From NCBI GenBank assembly GCA_022575985.1, contig JAKSXM010000007.1:20338501-20402500 (forward strand): 64,000 bases of DNA, written 5' to 3'. Numbering within the stretch: the first letter of the stretch is position 1; the number at the start of each line of letters is the position of its first letter. Source of the DNA: Anagrus nilaparvatae. Lineage: Eukaryota; Arthropoda; Insecta; Hymenoptera; Mymaridae. Below the pieces are notes generated by a model that was given only the letters and a program-made list of their open reading frames with translations, was not told the origin of the DNA and did not search any database. A program made the translations under genes and the position numbers. Positions 1-11,110 of the stretch are shown here, piece after piece.

Positions 1-1188
1 AGTTATCATTACCAACTCCCCTATTCCAAAGAAAATAGCTGGCGGATGGATGCTTCATGATAGGATACGCAGACGACATTGCCCTTGTAATCGTCGCGCG
101 AAACGTACAACAGGTGCAGGACAGCTTAAGTGTCTGCATGCTGCAAACAAGTGCATAGATGGAAGAGCATGGATTGAGCCTAGCGGCAGCGAAAACGGAA
201 ATCGTGATGTTCGCAAAGAGGAGATTCAACACCCTCATCCCAATTCGTATCGATGAGGATACTATTATTGAGACGAAAAGATGCTTAAAGTATCTAGGTA
301 TAACGTTGGATACCCAGCTCAGCTACTGGGAACATATTTCTCAGAGGGTCAAGAAGGCAGGAACCACGACACGAGCCCTAAGCAGGCTCATGGCGAACAT
401 GTACGGTCCAAAAAGCAGTAAGCGCAAACTCTTAATGTCCGTAACCTACTCCATACTACTGTATGGAGCGGAAATCTGGGCAGGGGCGCTAGAGAAGGTA
501 ATTTATGCAAAGGGCATGATAAGTGTTCAGAGGCAAGGTGCTTTGAGGGTTGCCTGTGCGTACAGGACTGTCTCTGAAGTGGCAGTTCTTGTGATCGCAG
601 GAATTATCCCAATTAAGCTGCTTGCCAAAGAACGTAAACTTATCCATTACAGAACTACAGAGGGTGACTTCGACCGCATTAAATCGGATGTTAGAAGGGA
701 TGTGATGCTGGAGTGACAGAGGCTCTGGGAGGACCGAGCCAACAGCAGATGGACCAAGCGTCTCATAAAAGAGGTGGCGCCGTGGTTCAAAAGGGAACAC
801 GGGGAAGTTAATTACTTTCTGACCCAGTTTCTCAGTGGATACAGGCTTTTCCAGTCCTATCTCTTCAGGATGGGCAAGGTCGAAAGCCCCGAATGCGTGT
901 TCTGTACCGGTAAACGCGATGATGCGTATCACACGTTCTTTGTCTGTGTTCGCTGGGCGACCAAGAAAATAGCGATGGAATTTGAAATAGGCGACATTAC
1001 GCCTGATAATATTGTTGAAACGATGCTGCAAAATGAAGAAAGATGGAGTGCTGTTACAAGGTACGTGGAAGAAATCCTGCGAGCCAAAAAGATATTGATG
1101 ACAACCTAACCAAGAGCCGTGCGCAGGAGCGGTCGACATGTACGGATCTTGCGCATGGTACCAAAGCCGGACGTACAAAGATACCTAT

Positions 1189-1219
<31 letters not shown>

Positions 1220-1245
1220 TCTATCTATCTATTTATCTGTTTTTG
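1..1245 (+). mobile_element. Decayed R1-like non-LTR retrotransposon, 3' part of the reverse-transcriptase ORF with tail
   Basis: This is the 3' end of a LINE pol gene. The catalytic reverse-transcriptase motif YADD is encoded at about 66-77. It is followed by a conserved stretch with AAAKTEIV and CLKYLGITLD and, near the 3' end, a C-x2-C...H...C motif (CVFC...H...C, about 893-950) of the kind found at the C-terminus of R1-clade pol proteins. The main frame runs 159-1109. It is broken by an in-frame TGA at 714-716 where the surrounding residues suggest a lost Trp codon. Before 159 the frame shifts between about 50 and 60 and stops again at 156-158, so the copy is dead. After the TAA at 1107-1109 a short 3' UTR runs into TTTA/TCTA repeats (about 1185-1240), which may be the element's tail or its target. 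Base composition is clearly richer in G+C than the flanks. R1 clade is the best guess; a related clade is possible. Confidence 0.85.
1185..1240. repeat. TTTA/TCTA microsatellite at LINE 3' end
   Basis: About eleven TTTA units followed by TCTA and TTTA variants directly abut the 3' UTR of the R1-like fragment. A repeated short tail is common for LINEs that do not end in plain poly(A), so this is probably the tail, although a pre-existing microsatellite target cannot be excluded. Confidence 0.8.
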
Positions 1246-1617
1246 ACGACTTGAAGGAAGTGACAACATATAGGATGGCCTAATATTTATTTTATTTTAA
1301 TTTTATTCTTATAACTTTAAGATTAATTGTTTTAGATTTTAGGCCAATTTTATTTTGGGACAGAGATATTGTAGTCTCTAAAATGGAAGAAGAAATGAAA
1401 GGTTCCTTATTAAGTGAAGATACATGACCTTGAGTCAACCCGAAGTAATGTGATAAACGGTTCTGGGCTGACTTTCATAAGGTATGAAGGGAGTAGAGTT
1501 TTAGTGGGTATGGCACGGTATTGCCGAGTCCTACATAACCGAACAGTAAGGACTGTCGGTATGCGTAATGCATTTCTCCACTTCCTACGCAAAAAAAAAA
1601 TTCTAAAGAAAATATAG
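1246..1617. other. Unassigned sequence between two LINE fragments
   Basis: Positions 1246-1400 are AT-rich with no open frame. From about 1420 to 1590 the sequence is of higher complexity and carries 60-67 codon frames on both strands, none recognisable. Its position between two retrotransposon fragments suggests it is also repeat-derived, but no hallmark motif is present. Confidence 0.4.
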
Positions 1618-1619
1618 CC

Positions 1620-2140
1620 TCACAAAATACTGGTGGGCCAAATGGCGAATAAAAATCAACCCAAGTAAATCCAAATCAATTCTCTTCCGTAGAAAAAGAT
1701 TAAACATGGAGAAAATAGTCCCTCTGGAATTTGACGGCATTCCTATACCAAGAAAAAAACATGCTAAATACTTAAGTGTCATTCTGGATGAAAACCTTAA
1801 ATTTACTAAGCATACCACCTAAGCTCGTAATAAAGCAATAGGTGTCCCAACAACACTCTCTGCCCTCATGTAAAACAAGTGGGCATCGGTCTAACTATGT
1901 ATAAAATGATAATCAGACCCATTGCGACGCATGCCTCTATAATCTGGGGTACAAAATAATGGAATTTAAAAAATAAAATTTGATGCTAAGCTTAAAAAAA
2001 TAACCAATATCACAAAAAGGTCCTGCCATAAAGTAAGCTGGGAATTGGTGAAAAGACTTAGTCGTACTTTCGGAAAAGAATATTTTGAACAGATTATCGT
2101 AATCCTTCAGTTAACTTGTGATTATTTAGGCGTAGAACCC
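1620..2140 (+). mobile_element. Jockey-like LINE reverse-transcriptase fragment (pseudogene)
   Basis: The + strand reads through a typical late RT region: a WRIKINPSKSKSILF block (about 1633-1686), then a GIPIPRKKHAKYL block and VILDENLKFTKH (about 1737-1812). Jockey and related LINEs have this NPSKS...KYLGV.LD..L.W..H order after the catalytic motif. The frame is then broken by stops (for example TAA at about 1819 and further stops by 1873). The following bases still encode recognisable pieces such as YKMIIRPIATHASIIWGT in a shifted frame (about 1900-1955). No 5' end, tail or target duplication is visible. It is a dead fragment, distinct from the R1-like one upstream. Confidence 0.75.
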
Positions 2141-2914
2141 CTTAAATATTATAACAATAAATTTTAAATTATTTTATTTTACTTTAACCTATTAACATTC
2201 AATCGACACATTTAAGACACTTTTTAATGAAAATATTATTATTCTAGGCAAAAAATGTTACCTTGTAAATAATATATACTTAAATTGGACTGATATTTAC
2301 ATTTATGAAGTTCATTTTTACGTACAACCCCTAGAAAATGTAGCATAACCTCTTCAATACTTTTATATTTTATATACATTGATACTGAGTGTACAGAAAA
2401 GAATTTAAGGCATAAAAAACTCATTATAAGACCATCAAAAACGCAAAAAAAATAAATTTATTATCTTCAACCCCAATGGGGAAAAAAGGCGGATTTATAG
2501 CCCAAAAGAAAAAACAGAATATTTTGGGTTAAATTGTTAAATAAAATTAAATTATTAATTTTATATTTAATTGTCTTCTAGCCGATATTTTTGACCGCTA
2601 TTTTCATTACTGAGGTCTGTTTTTATAAATAAACTTTAGAAAATTGGATTTCATCCCCTATATATGGAGTACATTTTTATCAAAATAAAAATAAAATTTA
2701 TAATTATTTAAAAATTATCCCATATTTAGGTAATGAAATCTTATTTTCTGGAGGTTGCATGCAAATATAAACTTCAGAAATGAAAAAAGCAGGCAAAAAT
2801 ATCTACTGAACGAAATTCTTAGCCCAAAATATTATTCTTTTCTTTTGGTCTATAAATCCAACCCCTTACCCCATTTAAGGAGTTGAAGATGATAATAATT
2901 GGTATAAATATATT
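2141..2914. other. AT-rich intergenic sequence
   Basis: Nothing recognisable apart from short low-complexity runs. The frame on the minus strand at 2239-2424 has no family features and looks like chance. Confidence 0.5.
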
Positions 2915-3135
2915 TTTTCTGGTCAGCGGCCAGAAACCACGTATTTCCCGCTGCGCGTCCGGCAAATACGTGTTTTCTCGCCACTGATGCAGAAAAATCG
3001 TATACGACCCTGGGCCATAAAATAAGAATGTCCCAAATCGCAATTTACCATCCTCGGCTTCGCCTGCTTTGGAAGGTAATTTACGTGCGATTTGGGCTAT
3101 TCTTTATTTTTCTGGCCATGGGTCGTAACATACTA
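2915..3135. repeat. Foldback repeat, dispersed family B copy 1
   Basis: The segment from about 3000 to 3135 folds on itself. The left arm (GGGCCATAAAATAAGAATG... near 3012) is the imperfect reverse complement of the right arm (ending near CTGGCCATGGGTCGT at 3110-3125), around a loop reading CTCGGCTTCGCCTG near 3053. The preceding part (about 2923-3000) holds the words CAGAAACCACGTA and GCAAATACGTG. Related sequence recurs near 31930-32150, 43608-43715 and 52950-53110, which shows this is a dispersed repeat and not unique DNA. Confidence 0.65.
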
Positions 3136-6100
3136 TTTTTCGTTTCTAATAGTCCCATAATGAGTTTTTTATGCATTGAGATCCTTTTTGTGCGCAAAGT
3201 ATCAGTTTAAAGACCGTCTAAAATTTATTTAAAATTTACCACATATTTTAGAAGTGATATAACATTTCCTCGGGGTTGTACGTAAAAACAGACTTCAGAA
3301 ACAAAAAGAGCCGCTCTAGTTACCAACTAGGTAAAATTTGGAGTCCGTTGTGTAATAAATATTTAAATGGCTTGAATGTGACGATTGGGCATTAGTGGGT
3401 TCTTATATATATGACGATTCAAATGTGTTTAGCATTTAAAAATATCTACCAAACACAGTTAAGTGAGAAAATTCTTAAATTTTTAAGCAGAATTGAAAAT
3501 TAAGTTATATTATTTTGTTTAAAAAATCTCAAACAAATCCGGAAAATTGGAAAAAACTGTTGATAAATATTAATGCAAATTTCTCAAAAATCAATGCTTT
3601 TTTTCATCCAGGTGGTAAAAGTTTTTAATTTTAAAGTTTTTATTTTTTCATAAATGCCTTGTTAGTAAACAGTTTTTTGAGTTTTCTGCCATTTAAACAC
3701 TATTCTTTTTAGAGAAATTTCGAATATTTTCAACACTGTGCAAAAACAAGAAATAAAAAACAATAAAATTAAAATTTTACTAATTTTTTTAGTGTTTTTT
3801 ATTTTCTATATTCTTTGTACAGTATTACTGAAATGCTCGAAATTCCTCGTAACAGAGGTCCTATGGTAAATTTTCCCGGTAAAACCGAAAATCAAATCAA
3901 AAATCAATCAGTTGACAAGGAAAGTCTGAAAAAGGAAAATTCAGATAAAAAATATTAAGACTAATTATAGAAGAAATAAAGGATACCACTTTTTCAGAAA
4001 TTTGCATTTGAAGTTTTCATCTTTACTACTCGGTTTTCCGGATTTCTTTGATATTTTTTCGCATCAAAAATCATTTTTTAGTATTATTTGGAGCGTCAAA
4101 AAATTCAAATAAAAAATTAGCTTGATGAATTTTGAAAATAAAATAAATAATTAATTTTGTTTTAGAATTTAATAATAATGAACAATCTCACTCCCTTCAT
4201 ACCTTTAGAAAATAATACACGCCTTTTAAAAGTTTCCATAGGTCAAATTATATTTAATTCTTATTTTTTAACACAAATTCAAACAAAAAAAACGCTGCCA
4301 AATTATTGGCTCTACGGTTCCTCAGCTATGACAAATATTCATATGAGTTGAAAATTTTTACCATTTTATGTATCATATTAGAGAAATAAAGTGACACCAA
4401 ATGTATTAAAACTAGAACTCCTGTTCAAAAAGTTATAATCCAATTATTTGATTTTAATTTATATGCTTAGTCTAAATAGGAATCAAGCAAATTTTTAAAT
4501 TACTATATCAGAATTGCCTGGTTTATTAGGAAATTAAAATACAGTTTAATTATCTAAAGTACCAGAGCCTGCAAAGTATCTATTTAATATTTTTGATGCC
4601 GCTCTATTTTATTTTCATTTGATCATGTATATTTGTAACTATAACTATTTAGTGTTTAAATAGTATTATTATTGCTCAAAAATCATAGGTGTAAGTGCGA
4701 TTACTTTATAAGTGTATGAAATTTAGATAAACATTGTATTTAACACCAATAATCTTTATAAATCAAAAAAATTTATAAATTTTCGTCGAAAGCAGTATAC
4801 AGTGCATAGTGATGACAATAATTGCAGTAGAAAAGAGAAATTAAACGTCCCATCCGTAGGATGTTAAAGTTTAACTTCATAAAACAAAAGTTTAGGTGAA
4901 AAATACGTGCAAATACATATAAAATGTAGTTAAATACATTGTTTTCTGGTGACGCCCACCCATATTCACCCTGTTTTTATTGCTAAACCATAAAGTACAA
5001 AAATTATGACTGGAGCATGTCATTGCTTCAGGCATACCAAGAAACAATCTGCCGCCTATCGAAACATATAAGAAAAAAAATTTTGACCACTGCTGTATTG
5101 TAAAATAAAATAAATTCAAAAAAATAATAAAATTTTTATTACACAAAGTTAGAGAGACAGTAGATTTGGCAAATATCTTAGTACTAGCCCGCGGTACTAA
5201 CAAAAATAAAAAGCAAGAATGGTAAAAAAAAAATATTAAAAAAAATACAAAATATACTAAAATGTTAAAATCTTAGAAATTAAAAGAGAGAAAGTTACTT
5301 GTTGCAGTCGGGTGTTGCTTAATAAAAAACAAAGGTATAAAGTAATACACCTGTAAAAAACAATTTGTACGTTTAAAAAAACTTATTTTTTACATGCATA
5401 TTTAAAAAATAAGAAAGAGGAAGAGGTCACAACATCACGAACTGTATTTTTCATAAAAAAATTAAAGTTTGTTTTAAAAAGGTTTAAAATATTTTCATGC
5501 AAAATAAAAAAAAATATAGCATTTGCAAACTTACACCATTGCGTAAATGATTAAATAAATTATTTATTACAACCAAAACTTTAAGAAAAAAAATTATTTC
5601 AGAACCTTGTTTAACCATTTATTATTCTTTATAGATGGTAAATCTTTCAGAAAACTATAAAGCAACTACATTAGTATATTACTCCTATAAAAATAATTTC
5701 ATAAAAATATTTTAAAATATCCAGAAAATAATTTTCCAATGTATATCTGAGCCTCGCCCAAATATATTTTTCCTCATCCTTGTAATACCTATGAATGGAA
5801 TTTTATTTAGCACAGTGCTCTGCACTCTGGATAGCCTGCATTTATCTCAATTACGTAATTCAATGTATATAGTACACGAGGCAAAATAAATATATATATA
5901 TTGCAATATACGTGATATCAGGCCGTGAAAAGATGAGATTACATAGCGGTATAGTGTGGTATACTAGTGGTGGTCCTCTGATGACACATGTTTGCGCTAC
6001 TATACTACTGTACAATTAGTTCTTGTGGTAATTTTGTGGTGCAAGTATATTTTATCTTATATATTTACAGCTATATATATATATGCAACATTTTCTTATA

Positions 6101-6590
6101 CTACTAAGAATCTTGCAGCATCTTTCATTTGGACTGGTTTTTGTATATACTGTTATAATTACTGCAACCAGGCAACATTCAAAGTTGAATAAAATATTTT
6201 TAAAAAATGGGTCTTTAAATTTATTTAAATTATTGAATATTTATTTGAAATAATTTCTGTGTATCATTTACCATAAAATATTTAAATTATAAAAAAATAT
6301 ACTTATTGGTCAGTAGCTTATAAAAATAAATTTTTCTAAATCTATTCAATTCGATTGATATTTTTTTTAATTTTAAGTATTTTATTTCTGTAGGATCCCA
6401 TCCTCAATAGGCCTAAGTTGAACTGAAGAGCCAAAAAAATTGGCACAAACTATTGCTTTCGAAAGTACAACTAAAAATAAGTACAATCAGCCAGTTTTAG
6501 CTTCCTAGGTCAAGTTCCTTGATTTATGGCAGCCATTTTTGTGCTTTCGAACTATTTTGGTAAAATGACTCGAAATATTATTATTTTTAC
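3136..6590. other. AT-rich intergenic region without a recognisable gene
   Basis: About 3.4 kb with no supported gene. The longest frame (4892-5203, minus strand, 103 codons) has AT-driven composition and no family motif. A more complex stretch at about 5750-6010 contains ATTACGTAAT and a run of non-repetitive sequence; it could be an upstream regulatory element of Dll, but nothing proves that. Confidence 0.45.
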
Positions 6591-7352
6591 TCCAGTCAAA
6601 ATACGGGTTTGGGTGTACTTTTGGTTGCGAATACGAGATTTGCTCTATTATAGGTTTTTTGAGTCGCTGAATACGAAAATCGGGGTCATTTGGTAAAGAA
6701 AATGGGGCTTCACCCTTAAATTTGCAAAAACTACCCCCAAAAGGGTGTATTTTTTATATATTCGCGTTCTCAGTCAATAGATTTGCCCAAGAATTAGTTT
6801 CTAATGGTTTTTTGGGTCGCTAATTAAGAATCTCGGTGATTTTTTAAGGTAACATTAATATTTCAGCCTTAAATTAGCTAAAACTACCCCCCAAAAGGAA
6901 TGTTTTTGCTATTTTCGCACTTTTTGCGACCAGATTAGGTCCACAAGGGTTTTTTGGGTCGTTGAAAACGAATTTCATGGATTTTTTTATGAATAATTAA
7001 TATATCAACCCTAAATTAGCTAAAACTATCCCTAAAATCTACGACCCAAAAAACCCTATGGACCTAATCTGGTCGTACAAAATGCAGAAATAGCAAAAAC
7101 GCCCCTTTTAGGGGTAGTTGTAAGTAATTAAGGGATGATATATTAATTATTCATTAAAAATCCATGAAATTCGTTTTTAGCTACCCAAAAAATACTTGTA
7201 GACCTAATCTGGTCGCAAAAAATGCGAAAATAGCAAAAACACCCCTTTTGTGGGGGTAGTTTTAGCTAATTTAAGGGTGAAATATTAATGTTACCTTAAA
7301 AAATAACTGAGATTCTTAATTAGCGACCCAAAAAACCCTTAGAAACCAATTC
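6590..7352. mobile_element. Palindromic (foldback) element of the 'GGGTCGCT' repeat family
   Basis: Inner arms 6791-7040 and 7100-7352 are imperfect reverse complements around an axis near 7071. For example, the word at 6791-6803 pairs with 7340-7352, and GACCAGATTAGGTC at 6928 pairs with GACCTAATCTGGTC at 7201. The outer left part (6590-6790) begins with an ACGGGTTTGG word also seen at 8689 in the larger element and has no partner on the right, so this copy is truncated or rearranged. The repeated modules are TTTTTTGGGTCGNT followed by a short A-rich spacer and a small hairpin AAAACTACCCC...AAAAGGG. No coding capacity. Most likely a non-autonomous DNA element or satellite-like repeat related to 8291-9989. 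Confidence 0.75.
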
Positions 7353-8055
7353 TAAGTTTTTTTAAAGAATAATTCGTAAATTTTAATGATAAAAAAATTA
7401 TTTAAGGTTTTAAGTAAAATAATAATTAAAAAAATTATTTTATTTATTACAATAACTATATACTTAACAGATTATTTTAAAAAATATTTTCTTTTTAACT
7501 GTTTATAACAATTTTTTTTCTTTGTAATGTAAATTTGAAATTTTTATTATTAATTTATTAATTATTAATTTAAATTAATTATATTTAATTATTAAGGCAA
7601 CTCTACCAGAATGACAAGAAGAATTACGGGTTAAATTATCTTACATTTACAACGATTGTTTGTATAACCTCCATTGCATGAGCACTTTTTGAATCCTTGA
7701 CCATTTCCTACAAACAAATTTCTCAATATTTTTCGAAGATTTGCCTCATTATTTGGAACATCATCAATTTTTAAATCTTTGAATGACATCAGTTCAAAAG
7801 TTATTTGCTGAAATTTTTTCCGTAACAACTATTTCAGCTAAGCTATGTTCAGCACTTTTTGGTAAGATTTCGTCCGTAACAACTTTCTTTGGTAGCAACA
7901 ATTTTATTTGTATCTTCAGTCACTACTTGGACCACACCAGAAAATGTTTTTAAAATATACTATGAATAAATACGATAGTCTTTTTTACTACTTTTTTTTA
8001 CTCTGGGTTTCCAATTTTTCAATATATATAAATTATACATGTTTTTGAAAATCAG
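7353..8055. other. AT-rich spacer
   Basis: No gene or repeat boundary recognised. The small minus-strand frame at 7631-7828 encodes a Cys-rich tail (CSCNGGYTNNRCKCK) but has no other family features. It is too short to call. Confidence 0.4.
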
Positions 8056-8290
8056 ACGATCAAAGACTAGAACAACTTTCAATTAAATTTTGCAAAGCTA
8101 AAAAAATATCTTGACAATTTCTTCGAATCTGGTATCTTCATTCAACTACCTGGCCATAACATCAGTATTCCATTTGTAAAGCCAGTCAAAAATATAGGTA
8201 TAATTTTCGATCACAAACTAATCTAAAATGGGATGTTCATATTATCAAGATTTCTAATAATACAAGTATGTAGTACTCTTTACAGATTAA
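8056..8290 (+). mobile_element. Jockey-like LINE RT fragment, part 1 (upstream of nested insertion)
   Basis: The + strand encodes, with a stop in between, a late-RT segment: FVKPVKNIGIIFDHKL (about 8179-8224) corresponds to the KYLG..LD..L block of Jockey-type LINEs. The piece stops at the TTAA at 8287-8290, and the coding sequence resumes at 9990 beyond the palindromic element. The two halves are therefore one old LINE copy split by a later insertion. Confidence 0.7.
8287..8290. repeat. TTAA target site duplication, left
   Basis: TTAA directly precedes the terminal CCC of the palindromic element and is repeated at 9990-9993. Confidence 0.8.
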
Positions 8291-9989
8291 CCCATTAACG
8301 CCTAAAATCGACTTTTGCCGTATCTGTACTTTGGCTACGCGTATCTCGGCGAATTTTTTTCTAATTAACATAAAAATTGGTGTACCACTATTTTTGAGTA
8401 TGTTCTTTTAGAATTTGCCAAAAAAATTTCGAAAAATTATGTTTTTCATGCAGATTTCCAAGAAATAAAAAAAAAAATGACGATTTTTTGGAAGACTTTT
8501 TTTAAAAAACATGAGTTTTCGACCTGAAAAAATTTTCGTAGATTATTGCGATAGTAAAAAAGAGTGCAATTTTTGATCAATCTTTCCGTCTACAACCTGC
8601 AGAAAAAAAATTTTACCGTTTTCGGGCAAAAATTTGGTCTCAAAAAAGTTCATTTTTCCAAAAAATGAAAGTTACTCTAGTCAATATACGGGTTTGGTTT
8701 TATTGTCACTAGGCATCTCAAGATTCGGTTAAGTAGGGTTTTTTGGGTCGCTGATCACGAATATTGAGGTATTTTTTATAAAAAATCGGGGTTTCACCCT
8801 TAAATAAGAAAAAACTAGCCCCAAAAGGGGGTATTTTTGCTACTTTTGCTCTGGCTCTTATCAGATTTGGTCTAGAGGGGTTTTTTGGCTCGCTGATCAC
8901 GAATATTGAGATAATTTTTATAAAAAATCGGTCCTTACCCTTCAATAACCAAAAACTACCCCTACAAAGGGGTAGTTTTTATACTTTTGCTCTGGCTCTT
9001 ATCAGATTTGGTCTAGAGGGGTTTTTTGGGTCCCTGATCACGAATATTGAGATAATGTTCATAAAAACTTGTAGCGTCACCCTTAAATCAGCAAAAACTA
9101 CCCCTGAAGAGGTATTACCCCTCTAGACCAAATCTGATGAGAGCCAGAGCAAAAGTATAAAAACTACCACTTTGTAGGAGTAGTTTTTGCTTATTGAAGG
9201 GTAAGGACCGATTTTTGATAAAAATTATCTCAATATTCGTGATCAGCGATCCAAAAAACCCCTCTAGACCAAATCTGATAAGAGCCAGAGCAAAAGTATA
9301 AATACTACCCCTTTGTAGGGGTAGTTTTTGCTTATTGAAGGGTAAGGACCGATTTTTTATAAAAATTATCTCAATATTCGTGATCAGCGACCCAAAAAAC
9401 CCCTCTAGACCAAATCTGATAAGAGCAAGAGCAAAAGTAGCAAAAATACCCCCTTTTGGGGGTAGTTTTTTCTTATTTAAGGGTGAATCCCCGATTTTTT
9501 ATAAAAAATACCTCAATATTCGTGATCAGCGACCCAAAAAACCCTACTAAATCGAATCTTGAGATGCCTAGTGACAATAAAACCCAACCCGTATATTGAC
9601 TAGAGTAAGTTTCATTTTTTGGAAAAATGCACTTTTTTGGGACCAAATTTTTGCCCGAAAACGGTAAAATTTTTTTTTCTGCTGGTTGTAGACGGAAAGA
9701 TTGATCAAAAATTGCACTCTTTTTTACTATTGCAATAATCTACGAAAATTTTTTCAGGTCGAAAACTCATGTTTTTTAAAAAAAGTCTTCAAAAAAATCG
9801 TCATTTTTTTTTTATTTCTTGGAAATCTGCATAAAAAACATAATTTTTCGAAATTTTTTTGGCAGATTCTGAAAGAGCATACTCAAAAATAGTGGTACAC
9901 CAATTTTTATGTTAATTAGAAAAAAATTCGCCGAGATACGCGTAGCCAATGTACAGATACGGCAAAAGTCGATTTCAGGCGTTAATGGG
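8291..9989. mobile_element. 1.7-kb foldback DNA element with TTAA duplication (piggyBac-like, non-autonomous)
   Basis: The ends are reverse complements (CCCATTAACGCCT... and ...AGGCGTTAATGGG) and TTAA flanks both sides. TTAA duplication plus CCC/GGG termini is the hallmark of piggyBac-superfamily insertion. The arms stay in register: the pairs 8291/9989, 8685/9595 and 9011/9269 all sum to 18280, so they are symmetric about position 9140 with essentially no net indels over more than 700 bp. Each arm holds tandem modules of about 140-145 bp (module starts near 8735, 8880 and 9018, mirrored near 9250, 9390 and 9535). Each module reads TTTTTTGGGTCGCTGATCAC, an A-rich spacer and a hairpin AACTACCCC...GGGGTAGTT. 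No transposase frame exists, so movement would need a transposase supplied from elsewhere. It interrupts a Jockey-like LINE. Confidence 0.85.
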
Positions 9990-9993
9990 TTAA
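9990..9993. repeat. TTAA target site duplication, right
   Basis: Second copy of the TTAA at 8287-8290, directly after the terminal GGG of the foldback element. Confidence 0.8.
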
Positions 9994-10380
9994 GATACTT
10001 CAAAAACTACGTCGACTTGAAAATTAGGAAGCAACTTCTACTGTCCGTAATTATACCCCACTTTGATTATTGATTATCCATACTAGTGAATCTCAAAAAT
10101 GAGCACTTTAAGTCGTTAAATATACTAAAAAACTAAACAATCAGATACATTTTTAACTTGGGTTATTATAACCACGTTTCTAACTTTATAAAAAGTCTCA
10201 ATTGGCTAGTAAAATTGGAGACAGATTTAAATTCAAGAGTACCTGCTTTTTATTCCAAAATTCTGTTATTTTAATATCCAGATTTCCTATTCTCAAAATT
10301 AATGTACAGGATACCCCATAGAGAACTCAAGCCGAAGAACTAGAGATTCCTCCTCATCATTTCAAACCTGCTCATTACAA
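9990..10380 (+). mobile_element. Jockey-like LINE RT fragment, part 2 (downstream of nested insertion)
   Basis: If 8291-9993 is ignored, the frame from part 1 passes straight through the single TTAA into LRYFKNYVDLKIRKQLLLS and IIPHFDY. After a stop it continues as NLKNEHFKSLNIL and IRYIFNLGYYNHVS, the thumb-side region of Jockey-type RT proteins. Weaker similarity continues to about 10375 (SKLMYRIPHRE, then LLIISNLL). Stops at about 10069 and 10135 make it a pseudogene. The perfect junction at TTAA independently supports the boundaries of the nested element. Confidence 0.75.
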
Positions 10381-11040
10381 GCGAGAAAATTGGAAAATTC
10401 AGAAAATGAACAATTTTCAAAATCATTTTTTTGAGCCTAAATTTGATTTTTAAGTACTTAAAAGGCAAATATGTCAAAAAAAGAGTTTACCAGCACAAAA
10501 AGTATATTGGAAAACACATGTAAAAAAAATAAAAACAAAAAAAGTGACACTTTTTGAGAAATTCGTATTTTAAAGTTTCCTTTAGTTTTTCCGATTTTCC
10601 GACTTTCAGATTCGGATTGAGTGGGAATTTTTACTACCTCTCAATTGTACAAAATATTTTTTAGACTTACTTAGGGCGTTCAGAAAATAAAAAGCAAACG
10701 GGTGGCTGAGAATTCGAAAAAAATCAAAATTGGAAAAACAGCTGCCAAATCGCAACCAGGCCACCTAGTTAAAGCCACTAAGACACCTAGCCTTAAAAAT
10801 TGTCCAGTAACCATATTTTTACATACCAAACACAGTACCATTGGTATTTTTTAAATCCAAGACATCGACCTCAGACTTGGGTAAAAATAGCTAAGAACTA
10901 CCGATACAATAAATAAAATATCAAATATCAAAAAAATATCAAAAAAATTAATTGATTTTCTAATATATTATAATTAGTAATTTTTTTATGTATTACTTCA
11001 TTTGGCTCTGAAGCTGAGAAATGACTAATTAAAAATATTA
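10381..11040. other. AT-rich spacer
   Basis: No gene. The stretch at about 10560-10760 has C/T-rich text of moderate complexity (TTTCCGATTTTCCGACTTTC) with no recognised family. Confidence 0.4.
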
Positions 11041-11045
11041 TCCTA

Positions 11046-11110
11046 CTAGCTGCCTCCAGCTCGCTTCGCTCGCCCCAGCAGCCACCATGGGGGCTGCTCC
11101 CCCCTAGACC
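11046..11110. repeat. GC-rich hairpin motif, possible transposon terminus
   Basis: An abruptly GC-rich 65-bp block contains GCTCGCTTCGCTCGCC, then a 7-bp stem AGCAGCC/GGCTGCT, then GGGGG-CTGCT-CCCCC directly followed by CTAG. A short GC hairpin followed by CTRR is the usual 3' end of a Helitron. No matching 5' end was identified, so this is only a possible terminus or a generic dispersed repeat. Confidence 0.3.

Noticed and set aside
489..1178. 229-codon minus-strand frame
   Set aside because: Antisense shadow of the R1-like pol sequence on the + strand, which carries the recognisable YADD and Cys/His motifs.
4892..5203. 103-codon minus-strand frame
   Set aside because: No recognisable domain; composition follows AT-rich DNA, with no splice or promoter context.
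8718..9550. Two near-identical 71-75 codon frames on opposite strands (8718-8945 minus, 9335-9550 plus)
   Set aside because: They are the same module sequence read from both arms of the palindrome. The repeated FYKK/FFIK pattern follows from tandem modules and not from a protein.
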